The notes beneath the pieces are model-generated. The model had not been told where the DNA came from, searched no databases, and saw only the letters and a list, made by a program, of their open reading frames with translations. Position numbers and translations under genes: made by a program. Shown here piece after piece: positions 40,178 through 48,555 of a DNA stretch of 64,000 nt (position 1 is the first letter of the stretch; every line of letters starts with the position of its first letter). Origin of the DNA: Streptomyces sp. NBC_01306 (GTDB taxonomy: Bacteria > Actinomycetota > Actinomycetes > Streptomycetales > Streptomycetaceae); assembly GCF_026340465.1 (NCBI RefSeq), contig NZ_JAPEPC010000001.1, positions 3,746,001-3,810,000 on the forward strand, read 5' to 3'.

Positions 40178-41662
40178 TCAGGAGTCGGGCTGCGGGGCCG
40201 CCAGCCACTCGCCCGCAGTCTGTGCCGTCGCCCTCAGCTGCGGGTGCTCCTGCACGATCTCTCGCTGCCGCTCGGCCGGCAGCCCGAGCTCGTGCAGCAC
40301 GTTGAGGATCACGACCGCCGTGGTCACCCTGACGATGGCGATCAGTTCCTCGAACGAGTGGCTCGGCGTCCTGCCCTCGTGCGCGAGGTCGTTGCGCGCC
40401 CGCGTCGTCCTCCTCGCCCAATGGCCAATGTCCGGCATAAGGAGCGCGATCGCTTCTTGGCCGGGGCGCTCGGCGAGCGCTTGGAGCCGGTCCCGGAGTG
40501 TCGGGTCGTTACGGATCGCACCCCGGAACCGGTCGCGATGCTCTTCTGGCACCTGCGCGAGCATCGCCTCGCGCATCTCCTTGAATTCCGCTTTGGGGAA
40601 CGGCTTCTCGTCGATGAGCAGGCCGCGGTGCAGCACCTCGGCAGCGCCCACCGCCGTCAGGAGGTTGTTCTCAACGAAGCTGGCCGACGCGTAGCGCAGG
40701 CCCAGGATCATGTTGGTCGCCGCCTTCAGGCGGCCGTGCGCCTCGCACCAGCGGGGCACGACCTCCTCGAACGGGAGCGACGCACAGGTGAAGAACGCGC
40801 GGTTGGGGTCGACGGCCTTGGCATCACGCTTGCCGAGCACGGCGGGCGAGTAGAGCACGTCCGCGTGCTGACGCGGCGCGAGGCGACCGTTCGGCCGGGC
40901 CGACTCGGTCCCGGCCACCTGCAGCCGGAGCCAGATCACGCCAGCTGCACGGTGCGTCGCCAGGGCGATCAAGTCCTGTACGAGGCTCGACGTCGCCCAC
41001 GCCGCACTCACGGAGAACGGAGCTGCCGGGACAGCTCGCACGAACGCCGTGTCCCGCATGCGCCCCACGGTCCCGCCCTTGCGCTGGTCGAAGAACGGCA
41101 GAGTATGGCGGTGCTCAAGGCGGAACTCGGTCCCATCGACCACGACCGACTGCGTCTCGACCGGCTCCACGGAGAAGCTCCCGGTCCCGTCGATCTTGCC
41201 GTCTGGAGCGCCGAGGAAGCCTTTGAACACGGACGATGACGCCCAGAGCCCGAGGTCCTCGACCGAGACCTCGGCCGCGGAGAATGCAGCGTCCTCCTCG
41301 CCGCTGACATGCGCGCCGATGATCGCGGTCATCGCCGCCATGGTCTGCTTGTCCGGGCTCTTCACTCGCGCGAACAGGGTCCGCTTCCCGCCCTTGGGGA
41401 CGCAGCCGATGAGGGTGATCTCGCGCTGCTCGGCCGCGCCGTGGATGACGTCCCACGTCCTGGTGCCCTCGTGGTACGCGGTCACCCCAGGAGCAGGGTT
41501 CGACGTGATGCGATCCTCGAACGCGCCGATCAACGAGAGCGAGAGGCCGCTCTCGGGGTCGTACCGGAGCACGCCCGGGACCTGTTCGTCAGGGTCGTCC
41601 GGCAGCCACCAGGATCCAGCCCATTCGCCGGGCTCGTCAAGGTTCAGGGGGTCGTTGGCCAT
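40178..41662 (-). CDS. ApeA-like HEPN anti-phage protein
   Basis: 494 residues. The N-terminus (WAGSWWLPDDPDEQVPG at 14-30, then a beta-rich region) matches the ApeA N-terminal domain; the C-terminal helical part ends with the HEPN ribonuclease motif RNDLAH at 423-428 (R-x4-H). ApeA proteins are abortive-infection effectors: the HEPN nuclease is thought to cut RNA when phage infection is sensed by the N-terminal domain. It lies 87 bp downstream of, and on the same strand as, the restriction enzyme, consistent with a defence operon. Assignment from motif reading. Confidence 0.75.
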   Translation of the reverse strand: MANDPLNLDEPGEWAGSWWLPDDPDEQVPGVLRYDPESGLSLSLIGAFEDRITSNPAPGVTAYHEGTRTWDVIHGAAEQREITLIGCVPKGGKRTLFARVKSPDKQTMAAMTAIIGAHVSGEEDAAFSAAEVSVEDLGLWASSSVFKGFLGAPDGKIDGTGSFSVEPVETQSVVVDGTEFRLEHRHTLPFFDQRKGGTVGRMRDTAFVRAVPAAPFSVSAAWATSSLVQDLIALATHRAAGVIWLRLQVAGTESARPNGRLAPRQHADVLYSPAVLGKRDAKAVDPNRAFFTCASLPFEEVVPRWCEAHGRLKAATNMILGLRYASASFVENNLLTAVGAAEVLHRGLLIDEKPFPKAEFKEMREAMLAQVPEEHRDRFRGAIRNDPTLRDRLQALAERPGQEAIALLMPDIGHWARRTTRARNDLAHEGRTPSHSFEELIAIVRVTTAVVILNVLHELGLPAERQREIVQEHPQLRATAQTAGEWLAAPQPDS

Positions 41663-41749
41663 GGTGCTCAGCGTTGCATCTTGGGCCAGCTACTTCTTGC
41701 CGCTCCCAGATGTTCCCCGTAACGGAACTCCGCTCTGTCGCCGCCATTT

Positions 41750-42685
41750 CTAAGCGTAGGGACCGAGGAACCGCTTGCCGTTGAGGTGGATCATGTGCGT
41801 CGGGTCAGACGCGCACCACGCCTCCGTCTCCCAGGCGAGTTCGGCGAGGAATTTGCGCATTGTCGGGCGGTCCGGGAAGCAGGACACGTAGACCAGGCCG
41901 GCGGTCGACCCAGCGAACAGCGCCTGGAGCTCACCGTGGCGCTTGCCGTCGACCGGTCCGTGCGTCGAGGCCGCCTCCATCAAGAAGAGCCAGTCCTTCT
42001 CCTCCTGGTAGACCACCAGGTCGGGCAGCTTGCCGTGGGTGTCGACAGTGACCCCGAGCGATGCGAGCTTCTGCTCGTCGAAGTGCATGAGCTTCTCGTC
42101 GGCGTCACCGATGTAGAGCACCTCGCCACCGGGCACGAAGAACCCGCAGAAGTCGTCGATCATCTGCTTGATCAGGACGTTCTGACCACCGCCTCCGAGC
42201 GAGAGTTCCATTCCGCCGGGGAGCGTCACGGGGATGCGGGTCAGGGTCCGTGCGGCCTGATACATCGACAGCAGGCCCGGAGCCGCAGCGAGATACTCCT
42301 GGAGCGCATCGGCGAACGCAGGCGTGCCGTGGAGCCTGATGACCTCGAGCGCCTTGGGATTGAGGCGGTAGTTGTTGGCACTTGAGTTCGTCGGCCGGCC
42401 AGGGTCGTCATCGTTGTAGATGACAAATCCGGCGTCGCGGAACTGGTGCAGCGTCTGTCGTCGGTAGGTCTCGCGCGTGTTCTCGGCGATCTCGTGCCCG
42501 AGCTGGTCACGAATCCAGTCGAGGATCGCGCGGACACCGAGCATCTCGTTCGTTGCGTCGGCCCATGAGGAGTCTTGCTTCATCTGAGCAAGGGCAAGCA
42601 GCGTGCGTCCGCTGCGGTCGTTGGAGCGTCCCTTGTCAAAGCCGAAGGCCTTGAGGATCTTCTTGGCTTCGTCGAGCCGTGTCAT
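41750..42685 (-). CDS. Type II restriction endonuclease, PstI/BsuBI family
   Basis: 311 residues. The C-terminal half has the family's catalytic region: KLPDLVVYQEEKDWLFLMEA (219-238), THGP (241-244) and DGKRHGEL. An N-terminal helical domain (1-130) probably handles DNA recognition. Known family members cut CTGCAG. ATG 42685 overlaps the methylase stop (ATGA), so nuclease is made after methylase on one mRNA, the safe order for entering a new host. Confidence 0.85.
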   Translation of the reverse strand: MTRLDEAKKILKAFGFDKGRSNDRSGRTLLALAQMKQDSSWADATNEMLGVRAILDWIRDQLGHEIAENTRETYRRQTLHQFRDAGFVIYNDDDPGRPTNSSANNYRLNPKALEVIRLHGTPAFADALQEYLAAAPGLLSMYQAARTLTRIPVTLPGGMELSLGGGGQNVLIKQMIDDFCGFFVPGGEVLYIGDADEKLMHFDEQKLASLGVTVDTHGKLPDLVVYQEEKDWLFLMEAASTHGPVDGKRHGELQALFAGSTAGLVYVSCFPDRPTMRKFLAELAWETEAWCASDPTHMIHLNGKRFLGPYA

Positions 42686-44133
42686 GCCTTTACCTCCGTC
42701 GGCGCGAGAACGGCTTCTACCGCAGCGTCGATCTCCAGTTGGTCGCGCGAGGTCACCGCCGACAGCTGCCGCAGCTGGTCGAGCGAGGGGAAGCGCATCT
42801 GCCGCAGATCGGTCGCATTCACCTGCGTGTGGCCGGAGAAGACGCGGAAGTAGCTGTCGAGTTGTGTCGAGTTCAGGAAGACCGACAGACCGTTGGCGAC
42901 TTCGGCTTCCAGACCGTGGCCGTCTTGGTGGACGTAGTTGAGCTTGTTGTCGAAGGCGACCTCGCCCTCTGATCGCCAGACGGCGCTAACGACGCGCCGG
43001 CGCTCCTCCTTGGCAGAGAAGCGCTTGATCAGCACATAGTCGCCCCCAGGCACTAGCAGCTTGGCCGCGTCGGCTGGCTCGGCGTGGAACCATTCCGGCT
43101 TCTTCGCACCGACGGGGTGCTGCGTGACCCCACCACGGATGTGCGTGGCATTGACCATGGGCACTGCACCGTCGATGTGTTCGTGGTGCAGCATCTCGCG
43201 GGAGCGGAAGTCGACGACCCGGCCGGTCGAGACCGTCAGTCCGAGATCGGCCAACGTGTGGCGGGCGTGGGTGCTCATCCACGCGACGGCCTGCGCGTCG
43301 CTCTCGGTCGCAGGAACGTGAATGAAGTCGGGGGTCACGATGTCCCCGTAGGCGACCGTGCGAGAGGATGGCGTGCTGTTGTGATCGTGCGAGGTATGGA
43401 CGACGACCTTGTCCGGGGTGCGGCCGCGCGTCGCCGAGACCACGATGGACTCCTGGAGCACGCCGGTATCCCCGAAGACCTTTGAACGGCTCTCGAAGGT
43501 ATGGATCGCGTCGATGCCTGCCGCGCCCACGAAGCCCCGGCGGAACGCCGCGTAGTAGGGGCCGTTCATCCAGGAGCGCGGGGTGATGGCGACTTGCTGG
43601 CCACCGTCGACGAGCAGCCGCAAGCCAAGGTCAAGGAATGCCGCGTAGATGTTCGGCACGATGATCTTCGCGCTGCGCAGAAGGTTCTGGGGCTCGCTCC
43701 CAGTGCGGAGCTTCGCGTAGGGCGGGTTCTGGATGACCAGGTCGAAGCGCTGGTCGGTGGTTAGCGCCCAGGCCAGGAAGTCTGCGTCGACGAGCTCCGT
43801 GGTGACGCCTTCGACCGTCTCGAGGTCGCCCAGAGTCTCCACCAGTGCAGCGTGGAGGACGGCGTCGTTCTCGACAGCGACGAGGTGGACGGGCAGGCCA
43901 GGGCGCTCAACGCGGAGCCGGTCGACGAGAGCTGCTGACAAGATCCCGCTGCCGGCCCCGGGGTCGAGCACTCTGATGCTCTCGATCTCGACGACGCGCG
44001 GCAGCCCAGCGATGATCTGAGCCGCGAGGTGCGGCGTGAAGTACTGGCCGCGCTGCGCCTGTTCTTCAACATCGAGTCCGACCAAGGCAGTCCTGCGGCG
44101 CTCTTCGGCCCGCTTGAGGAGCTCCACGCTCAT
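42682..44133 (-). CDS. N6-adenine DNA methyltransferase of the PstI/BsuBI-type system
   Basis: 483 residues from ATG 44133. SAM-binding motif I DPGAGSG (57-63) and catalytic NPPY (136-139) in the order of gamma-type N6-adenine methylases, preceded by RGQYFTPHLAA; the C-terminal 250 residues should form the target-recognition domain. It protects host sites from the adjacent nuclease. The upstream 100 bp contains a tandem 31-bp repeat (44237-44298). No separate controller (C protein) gene is present. Confidence 0.9.
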   Translation of the reverse strand: MSVELLKRAEERRRTALVGLDVEEQAQRGQYFTPHLAAQIIAGLPRVVEIESIRVLDPGAGSGILSAALVDRLRVERPGLPVHLVAVENDAVLHAALVETLGDLETVEGVTTELVDADFLAWALTTDQRFDLVIQNPPYAKLRTGSEPQNLLRSAKIIVPNIYAAFLDLGLRLLVDGGQQVAITPRSWMNGPYYAAFRRGFVGAAGIDAIHTFESRSKVFGDTGVLQESIVVSATRGRTPDKVVVHTSHDHNSTPSSRTVAYGDIVTPDFIHVPATESDAQAVAWMSTHARHTLADLGLTVSTGRVVDFRSREMLHHEHIDGAVPMVNATHIRGGVTQHPVGAKKPEWFHAEPADAAKLLVPGGDYVLIKRFSAKEERRRVVSAVWRSEGEVAFDNKLNYVHQDGHGLEAEVANGLSVFLNSTQLDSYFRVFSGHTQVNATDLRQMRFPSLDQLRQLSAVTSRDQLEIDAAVEAVLAPTEVKA

Positions 44134-44236
44134 ACGACGACATCCTGTCTCTCGGATGTGTCAATCATGCCGGAGGGCTCCGACACCTCAGCACACTGAG
44201 GCATCACTTCTTGCCCCCTCCAGAGGTTCCTCCGTG

Positions 44237-44298
44237 CTTGATTCACGCCGTCCCCGTGAAACCCCAGCTTGATTTACGCCGTCCCCGTGAAACCCCAG
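44237..44298. repeat. Two tandem 31-bp repeats upstream of methylase
   Basis: Copies 44237-44267 and 44268-44298 differ at one base and begin CTTGATT(C/T)ACGCCGTCCCC. They lie about 104 bp before the methylase start, a suitable place for an operator or promoter duplication. Confidence 0.75.
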
Positions 44299-44329
44299 GC
44301 AGACATTTTCGCGGGGGCGACGTGCTCCG

Positions 44330-44617
44330 TCACGGGTCCCAGTGGTCACCCAGCAGCTCTCTTGTGCCTTCCTGAGGCTTCCCGTGGCGCTGCTGCCCGA
44401 AATGTAACCGGAGCCCGGGGGCGAAGGTGAGCAGCGAGGTGCCGCTCTTCTCTGGCCGGGTCGGCCCTCCCCGCCTGAGTGCCGGCTGCTCGGCGTGAGT
44501 GAGCGTGTCCCGTGCGGCGTCCCGCTGATAGCGTAGGTAGATGCCGACCGTGTTGGTCTCCGCAATCTGTCTGTCCAGGTACGCGAGGATCGCGCGGAGG
44601 CGCTGTGCGCGCTGACC
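44330..44617 (-). pseudogene. Gene fragment upstream of methylase
   Basis: A 95-codon frame with convincing protein character (RLRAILAYLDRQIAETNTVG ... FGQQRHGKPQ) ends at 44330. It has no start codon; further upstream the likely coding frame shifts, suggesting a frameshifted or truncated gene. Family not recognised. Confidence 0.4.
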
Positions 44618-44823
44618 CCCTGGCCGAGGGCCTTGCCCGGCAGGCCACGGCCATCCTCGTCTTCGGCACTAGTCCGCGGGCCGCCTTCTCAGAGCAGACC
44701 ACCCGTGCCCCGGCCTACCGTCACCCTGCTCTGGTCTGACAGGGCGGCATGTGTCGCACTTGAAGTAGCACGGGTGCTGCGCGGGAGAGGGAGGGTTCGG
44801 CAGCCCGGAACCTCGGCAGTCCG

Positions 44824-44841
44824 GTGCTGACATGTCAGCAC
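44824..44841. repeat. Perfect 18-bp palindrome at right side of island
   Basis: GTGCTGACATGTCAGCAC; 17 of 18 bases match the element at 39590-39607. It is about 310 bp inside the right tRNA block. May be a regulator or recombinase site. Confidence 0.65.
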
Positions 44842-44896
44842 ACGAAGCCTCTGGGGGCGATTGCGGCCAAGGGTGGTCTTTGCTCAGGCAAGCAAC

Positions 44897-44935
44897 GAGA
44901 ACGTCCCGGACGGCATGCTGTCCCGGGACGTTCTC
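44897..44935. terminator. Terminator of tRNA-Glu-Asp-Phe operon (island copy)
   Basis: GAGAACGTCCCGG / CCGGGACGTTCTC with a 13-nt loop, 7 nt beyond the tRNA-Phe 3' end. Confidence 0.75.
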
Positions 44936-44942
44936 AAGGTGG

Positions 44943-45016
44943 TGGCTGGGGCCGGGATCGAACCGGCGACCTATCGCTTTTCAGGCGATCGCTCGTACCA
45001 ACTGAGCTACCCAGCC
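44943..45016 (-). tRNA. tRNA-Phe (anticodon GAA), intact copy
   Basis: 74 nt, acceptor GGCTGGG/CCCAGCC, anticodon loop CTGAAAA, normal AGTTGGTAC D-loop and GGTTCGATC T-arm. Third gene of the tRNA-Glu-Asp-Phe transcription unit. Confidence 0.96.
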
Positions 45017-45043
45017 ACGCAGTTCACAAAGGTGAGCTGCAAG

Positions 45044-45118
45044 CGGTCCTGACGGGATTTGAACCCGCGGCCTCCACCTTGACAGGGTGGCGAGCACTCC
45101 AAACTGCTCCACAGGACC
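45044..45118 (-). tRNA. tRNA-Asp (anticodon GTC), intact copy
   Basis: 75 nt with a complete acceptor stem GGTCCTG/CAGGACC. Second gene of the unit; separated from tRNA-Glu by a spacer with an 8-bp hairpin (TGTGCGAG / CTCGCACA). Confidence 0.96.
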
Positions 45119-45157
45119 AAGCAATGTGCGAGAAATATTCTCGCACACAGTTGTGCG

Positions 45158-45230
45158 TGCCCCCAACGGGATTCGAACCCGTGCTACCGCCTTGAAAGGG
45201 CGGCGTCCTGGGCCACTAGACGATGAGGGC
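45158..45230 (-). tRNA. tRNA-Glu (anticodon TTC), island attachment gene
   Basis: 73 nt; anticodon stem CCGCC/GGCGG with loop CTTTCAA; acceptor GCCCTCA pairs with TGGGGGC (one wobble). Its 3' 24 bases are duplicated at 39467-39498. Confidence 0.96.
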
Positions 45231-45274
45231 TAAGGGCCCGCCTGGGCGCTTTGCAGCGCGTCGGGGACGTCCGA

Positions 45275-45304
45275 AGCATATGGGATGGCGGCGCGGTTCG
45301 CCAA
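45275..45304 (-). promoter_or_regulatory. Promoter of tRNA-Glu-Asp-Phe unit
   Basis: On the minus strand TTGGCG (45304-45299), 18 nt, then TATGCT (45280-45275), about 45 nt before tRNA-Glu. The tRNAs beyond the island (39234-39431) no longer lie downstream of it. Confidence 0.55.
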
Positions 45305-45388
45305 AACGGTTTGGACGGGCCGGCAAATGGGGGGCGGCGTCGCGGGGTCTGGCACGCTCATCTGCGGCGTTGTCGTCAATCAACAACT

Positions 45389-45410
45389 CCCCCAGCCTCC
45401 GGCCGGGGGG
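45389..45410. repeat. REP-like GC hairpin
   Basis: CCCCCAGCC pairs with GGCCGGGGG around TCC with one mismatch. The gap 45231-45554 otherwise holds only the tRNA promoter and no gene. Confidence 0.45.
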
Positions 45411-45554
45411 ACCCCCCACCGCGTTGCCTCAATCCTCCGCCTTGCAGCTGGGCTCGGCATCCAAAGATCAATTAAAGAGCCGAGACGGAGTGAGCGAAGC
45501 GAACACAGTGCACCAGACCCCGCTCGTCCACCCACCCCCATTTGCCGGCCCGTC

Positions 45555-47201
45555 TTAGCGCGACGTGGGCGACGGCTTCGCCCCCGGCAGGTTGTCGTCC
45601 GGCAGATGCCTGCTGACCTCGGCCGTCGTCAGGCCCAGGCCGCCCAGCGTGATCTCGTCCCAGGCCTGCAGACGCCGGGTCGACCGGTCCAGGTAGAGCA
45701 CCGACGCGAGCACCTTCTCCGGGTGCTTGTTCTGTACGGCGCGCAGCCCGCCGCCGCCCGTCGAACCCTCCACCTTCAGCCGGGTGCCGAGGGGGAGCAG
45801 CTGGTTCTCGCGGTGGTGCACATGCCCGGCGAGCACCAGCGGGACCGTGCCGTCCGTCTCGCGGGCCGCCTGGGGCTCGTGGGCGACCGCGATGTCGACG
45901 GGGGTGCCGGCCCGTTTCTGGTCCTCGATGGCGGAGGCGAGCCGGATTCCGGCCAGCCGTTCCGCCGCGTCACCGCCGGGTACGACCGAGCGGTCCGGGG
46001 TGAACTGCGGGTCACCGGTCCCCGCGATCCGCAGGCCGCCGACCGTCACGGCGCTGCCGTTGTCGAGCACATGCACATTCCGGAGGTGCTTCAGATACTT
46101 CTGCGTGGTGGCCGAATCGTGGTTGCCGCGTACCCACACGTACGGCGCTCCGAGGTCCGGCACCGGGTCGAGGAAGGTGTTCTCGGCGGCGCTCCCGTGG
46201 TCCATCGTGTCGCCGGAGTCGATGATCACGTCGATCTTGTACTGCTTCACGAGCGAGCCGATGATCTGCCACGAGGCCGGGTTGAGATGGATGTCGGAGA
46301 CGTGCAGCACGCGGATCGTGCCGGGATCCGGCTGGTAGGCGGGGAGGGTCGACGTGGCGTCGTACAGCTTCGTCACGTTGGTGACGAGGCGCGCCAACTC
46401 GTCCTGGTAGACGTTGAAGTCGGTGACGATCGAGCGTGCGTTGCCGACCACCTGCGGTGCGGACGAGAGCAGCCCGGAGAACTTCGGCTCAAGCAGCGAC
46501 CTGGGGTTCCAGGTCGCGTACGCCGTGGCGCCCGAAGCCGCGAGCAGGACGAGCGCGAGACCGCCGGCCGCCAGGGCGCGGCGCGGCCTGCGGTAGACGA
46601 CCAGGCCGAGCGTGGTGGCGCCGATCACCACGGCGGCGCAGGAGCGTACGGCCAGGTCGAGGGTGCTGTGCTCGACGTCGTGGGCGATCTCGCCCTGGAG
46701 GCCGGAGATCCGTTCGGGGTGTTCCACCAGGGCCCGGGAGCGGACCGGGTCGAGGCGGTCCACGTCGACGTCGAGCCGGATGGGTGCCGTGTGCGAGTCG
46801 AGTGCGAGTGCGCCCAGCGGCGAGACGTTGATCTTGGTGCCGCCGGTGAGGGAGGGCCGCAGCGTCATGGTGGTGTCCACCGGGCCGACCTGCGACCGGA
46901 CATTGCCCACGACGAGCAGCCCCAGCCAGGCGCCGAGCAGCACGACGGTCACCATGACGGGGCCCCGGAGCCAGGGGTGCGGGCGGGGGGCGAGAGAGAG
47001 TTCGCGCGGTGCGGAACGGGGCCGGGTGGCCGGACGGGTGGTCCAGGTGCGTGGCCGTCGGGCGCGTGGCCCCCCGCTGCGGGGACGGCGCGCGCGCAGT
47101 GCCCGGACGGTACGCAGCGCCCGGAGTTGCCGTAGACGGTCGGCGGCGGCCATTCCTGCGGTATGCCCAGGAGGCGGAAGTCCCATGCGGACCCGGCGCA
47201 T
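45555..47201 (-). CDS. Membrane-anchored metallophosphoesterase
   Basis: 548 residues from ATG 47201; ATG 47186 or 47153 are alternatives. A basic Arg-rich N-terminus, transmembrane segments near residues 80-100, 185-205 and 213-233, then a calcineurin-type phosphoesterase domain with all metal motifs: HVSDIHL (about 300), DSGDTMD, VRGNHDS and LAGHVHH. The catalytic domain should face outside or be membrane-associated. Substrate unknown. Divergent from the zincin gene at 47229. Confidence 0.88.
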   Translation of the reverse strand: MRRVRMGLPPPGHTAGMAAADRLRQLRALRTVRALRARRPRSGGPRARRPRTWTTRPATRPRSAPRELSLAPRPHPWLRGPVMVTVVLLGAWLGLLVVGNVRSQVGPVDTTMTLRPSLTGGTKINVSPLGALALDSHTAPIRLDVDVDRLDPVRSRALVEHPERISGLQGEIAHDVEHSTLDLAVRSCAAVVIGATTLGLVVYRRPRRALAAGGLALVLLAASGATAYATWNPRSLLEPKFSGLLSSAPQVVGNARSIVTDFNVYQDELARLVTNVTKLYDATSTLPAYQPDPGTIRVLHVSDIHLNPASWQIIGSLVKQYKIDVIIDSGDTMDHGSAAENTFLDPVPDLGAPYVWVRGNHDSATTQKYLKHLRNVHVLDNGSAVTVGGLRIAGTGDPQFTPDRSVVPGGDAAERLAGIRLASAIEDQKRAGTPVDIAVAHEPQAARETDGTVPLVLAGHVHHRENQLLPLGTRLKVEGSTGGGGLRAVQNKHPEKVLASVLYLDRSTRRLQAWDEITLGGLGLTTAEVSRHLPDDNLPGAKPSPTSR

Positions 47202-47228
47202 ACGGGGGAACTACGGGACAATGGGCGG

Positions 47229-47579
47229 GTGCTGGAGATGACGCGTGAGGAGTTCGAGGAACTGGTCGCCGAGGCGCTGGACCGCATCCCGCCGGAGCTG
47301 ACCCGGCTGATGGACAACGTCGCGGTGTTCGTCGACGACGAGCCCGGGTCCGACGACCCGGAACTGCTCGGTCTCTACGAGGGGACACCGCTGACGGAGC
47401 GCGGCGAGTGGTACGCGGGTGTCCTGCCGGACCGGATCACCGTCTACCGGGGGCCGACGCTGCGGATGTGCTCCTCGCGGGAGGCAGCGGTGGCCGAGAC
47501 GGAGATCACCGTGGTGCACGAGGTCGCACACCACTTCGGGATCGACGACGAGCGGCTGCACGCGCTGGGGTACGGCTGA
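47229..47579 (+). CDS. Minimal zincin metallopeptidase-family protein
   Basis: 116 residues from GTG 47229, with GACAAT 6 nt upstream (near-leaderless); ATG 47238 is possible. It begins MTREEFEELVAEALDRIPPE and ends with HEVAHHFGIDDERLHALG, the HExxHxxGxxxxxxH zinc site of the small zincin family (DUF1025 type). Peptidase activity is unproven in this family. Confidence 0.85.
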   Translation: MLEMTREEFEELVAEALDRIPPELTRLMDNVAVFVDDEPGSDDPELLGLYEGTPLTERGEWYAGVLPDRITVYRGPTLRMCSSREAAVAETEITVVHEVAHHFGIDDERLHALGYG

Positions 47580-47741
47580 GCCACGAGCGGCTGCACGCAC
47601 CGGGTGCGGCTCAGCGGGGGCGGAGGTGACCGTGCGTAGGGACCGGCCGCCGGGCGTGTCCCTTCCGGGGGCCGGGGAGTTGGGCAGGGCGGTCCCACCC
47701 GGTCCGTTCCCGTCAGCCCGCTCCCTCCGGAGGTGCGCCCC

Positions 47742-48371
47742 GTGCGCCAGTTGCCTGTCCCCGCCCGGTTGATCGCCGCCGTGATGACGGTGGCGGCGTC
47801 GGCGGGCTGTATGAGCGTCACCGACCACCCCGGCAGGCCCGCGCCGTCCGCCACGAAGGGGACGCAGCGCACGGACGCCCGGCCGGACGGCGCGGCCGCC
47901 GCCCCCGACGGCGGTGGGCGCGCCCGGGTGCACGGCGGTGTGGCCGGCGGGAGTGACGAGGGTCCTGACGGGCAGCCTGCGCAGGGGGAGTCCGCCCGGA
48001 AGGCCGCGGGCGGGAGCAGGACCGGGACCGTGGGGAAGGGCGGCGGCGCGGAGCCGTCGGCGGATCCGTCGGGGCCCGGTGCTCCGCGGCCGGCCCGGCC
48101 CGGACACCCGCGGCCCGGGCGTCCGCCGGGGCACGGCGGCGGGCCGTCCGGCCGTCCCGCGCCCCCCGCCGGCAGCCCCACACCGCCCGGGCAGCCGTCG
48201 GACCCGCCGCGGACGAGCCCGACGCCCGGTCCCGGCAGCTCGCCGCCCGGGGCCACGACGGCCCCGTCGGTCGGGCCCGCCAAGCGGTCCGAAGCGATGC
48301 TGATTCCGCTGGCATCGCCGCAGGCCGAGCCGGTGCAGCAGGCCGGGTTTGCCAGGAAGGGGGAAGGGTGA
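47742..48371 (+). CDS. Pro/Gly-rich putative lipoprotein
   Basis: 209 residues from GTG 47742, which has GGAGG exactly 8 nt upstream. Signal peptide with lipobox ASAGC (Cys near residue 23), then about 150 residues of low-complexity Pro/Gly/Ala/Arg sequence, ending in a short, less biased segment (AMLIPLASPQAEPVQQAG). Probably a disordered surface protein; no known domain. Confidence 0.65.
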   Translation: MRQLPVPARLIAAVMTVAASAGCMSVTDHPGRPAPSATKGTQRTDARPDGAAAAPDGGGRARVHGGVAGGSDEGPDGQPAQGESARKAAGGSRTGTVGKGGGAEPSADPSGPGAPRPARPGHPRPGRPPGHGGGPSGRPAPPAGSPTPPGQPSDPPRTSPTPGPGSSPPGATTAPSVGPAKRSEAMLIPLASPQAEPVQQAGFARKGEG

Positions 48372-48555
48372 GTATGGTAGTAGATCGTTTGATCCCATTG
48401 CCCGGCGCCACTGTGTTTCTTGATCAGCAAGAGACGAAGAGCGCCCCGAGGCGCGTACTCTCCCTTACCGTGACTGGTCCGCATTGAGGCGGTCGAAATA
48501 GCGATTCACGGAGTTATGGGCGCGTGCCGAAACTCCGGAAGGTTTCGCATTTCGC
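48372..48555 (+). promoter_or_regulatory. Leader region of DEAD-box helicase gene
   Basis: 184 bp of comparatively AT-rich sequence with no gene and a weak ribosome site (GGAAGG about 17 nt before the ATG). A long leader fits the post-transcriptional control of cold-induced helicases, but no specific element is recognised. Confidence 0.35.

Larger units (their letters stand above)
39467..45181. mobile_element. Defence island inserted at tRNA-Glu
   Basis: Bounded by 32-bp direct repeats of the tRNA-Glu 3' end, 5,683 bp apart. It carries an ApeA-type protein, a PstI/BsuBI-type restriction enzyme and its methylase, gene fragments on both sides, and at its right end its own intact Asp and Phe tRNAs, which rebuild the Glu-Asp-Phe operon. 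No integrase remains. Structure is seen; the insertion history is inferred. Confidence 0.75.

Noticed and set aside
44188..44565. Minus-strand 125-codon ORF upstream of the methylase
   Set aside because: Its frame conflicts with the better protein-like fragment at 44330-44617 and it spans the 31-bp repeats with poor composition.
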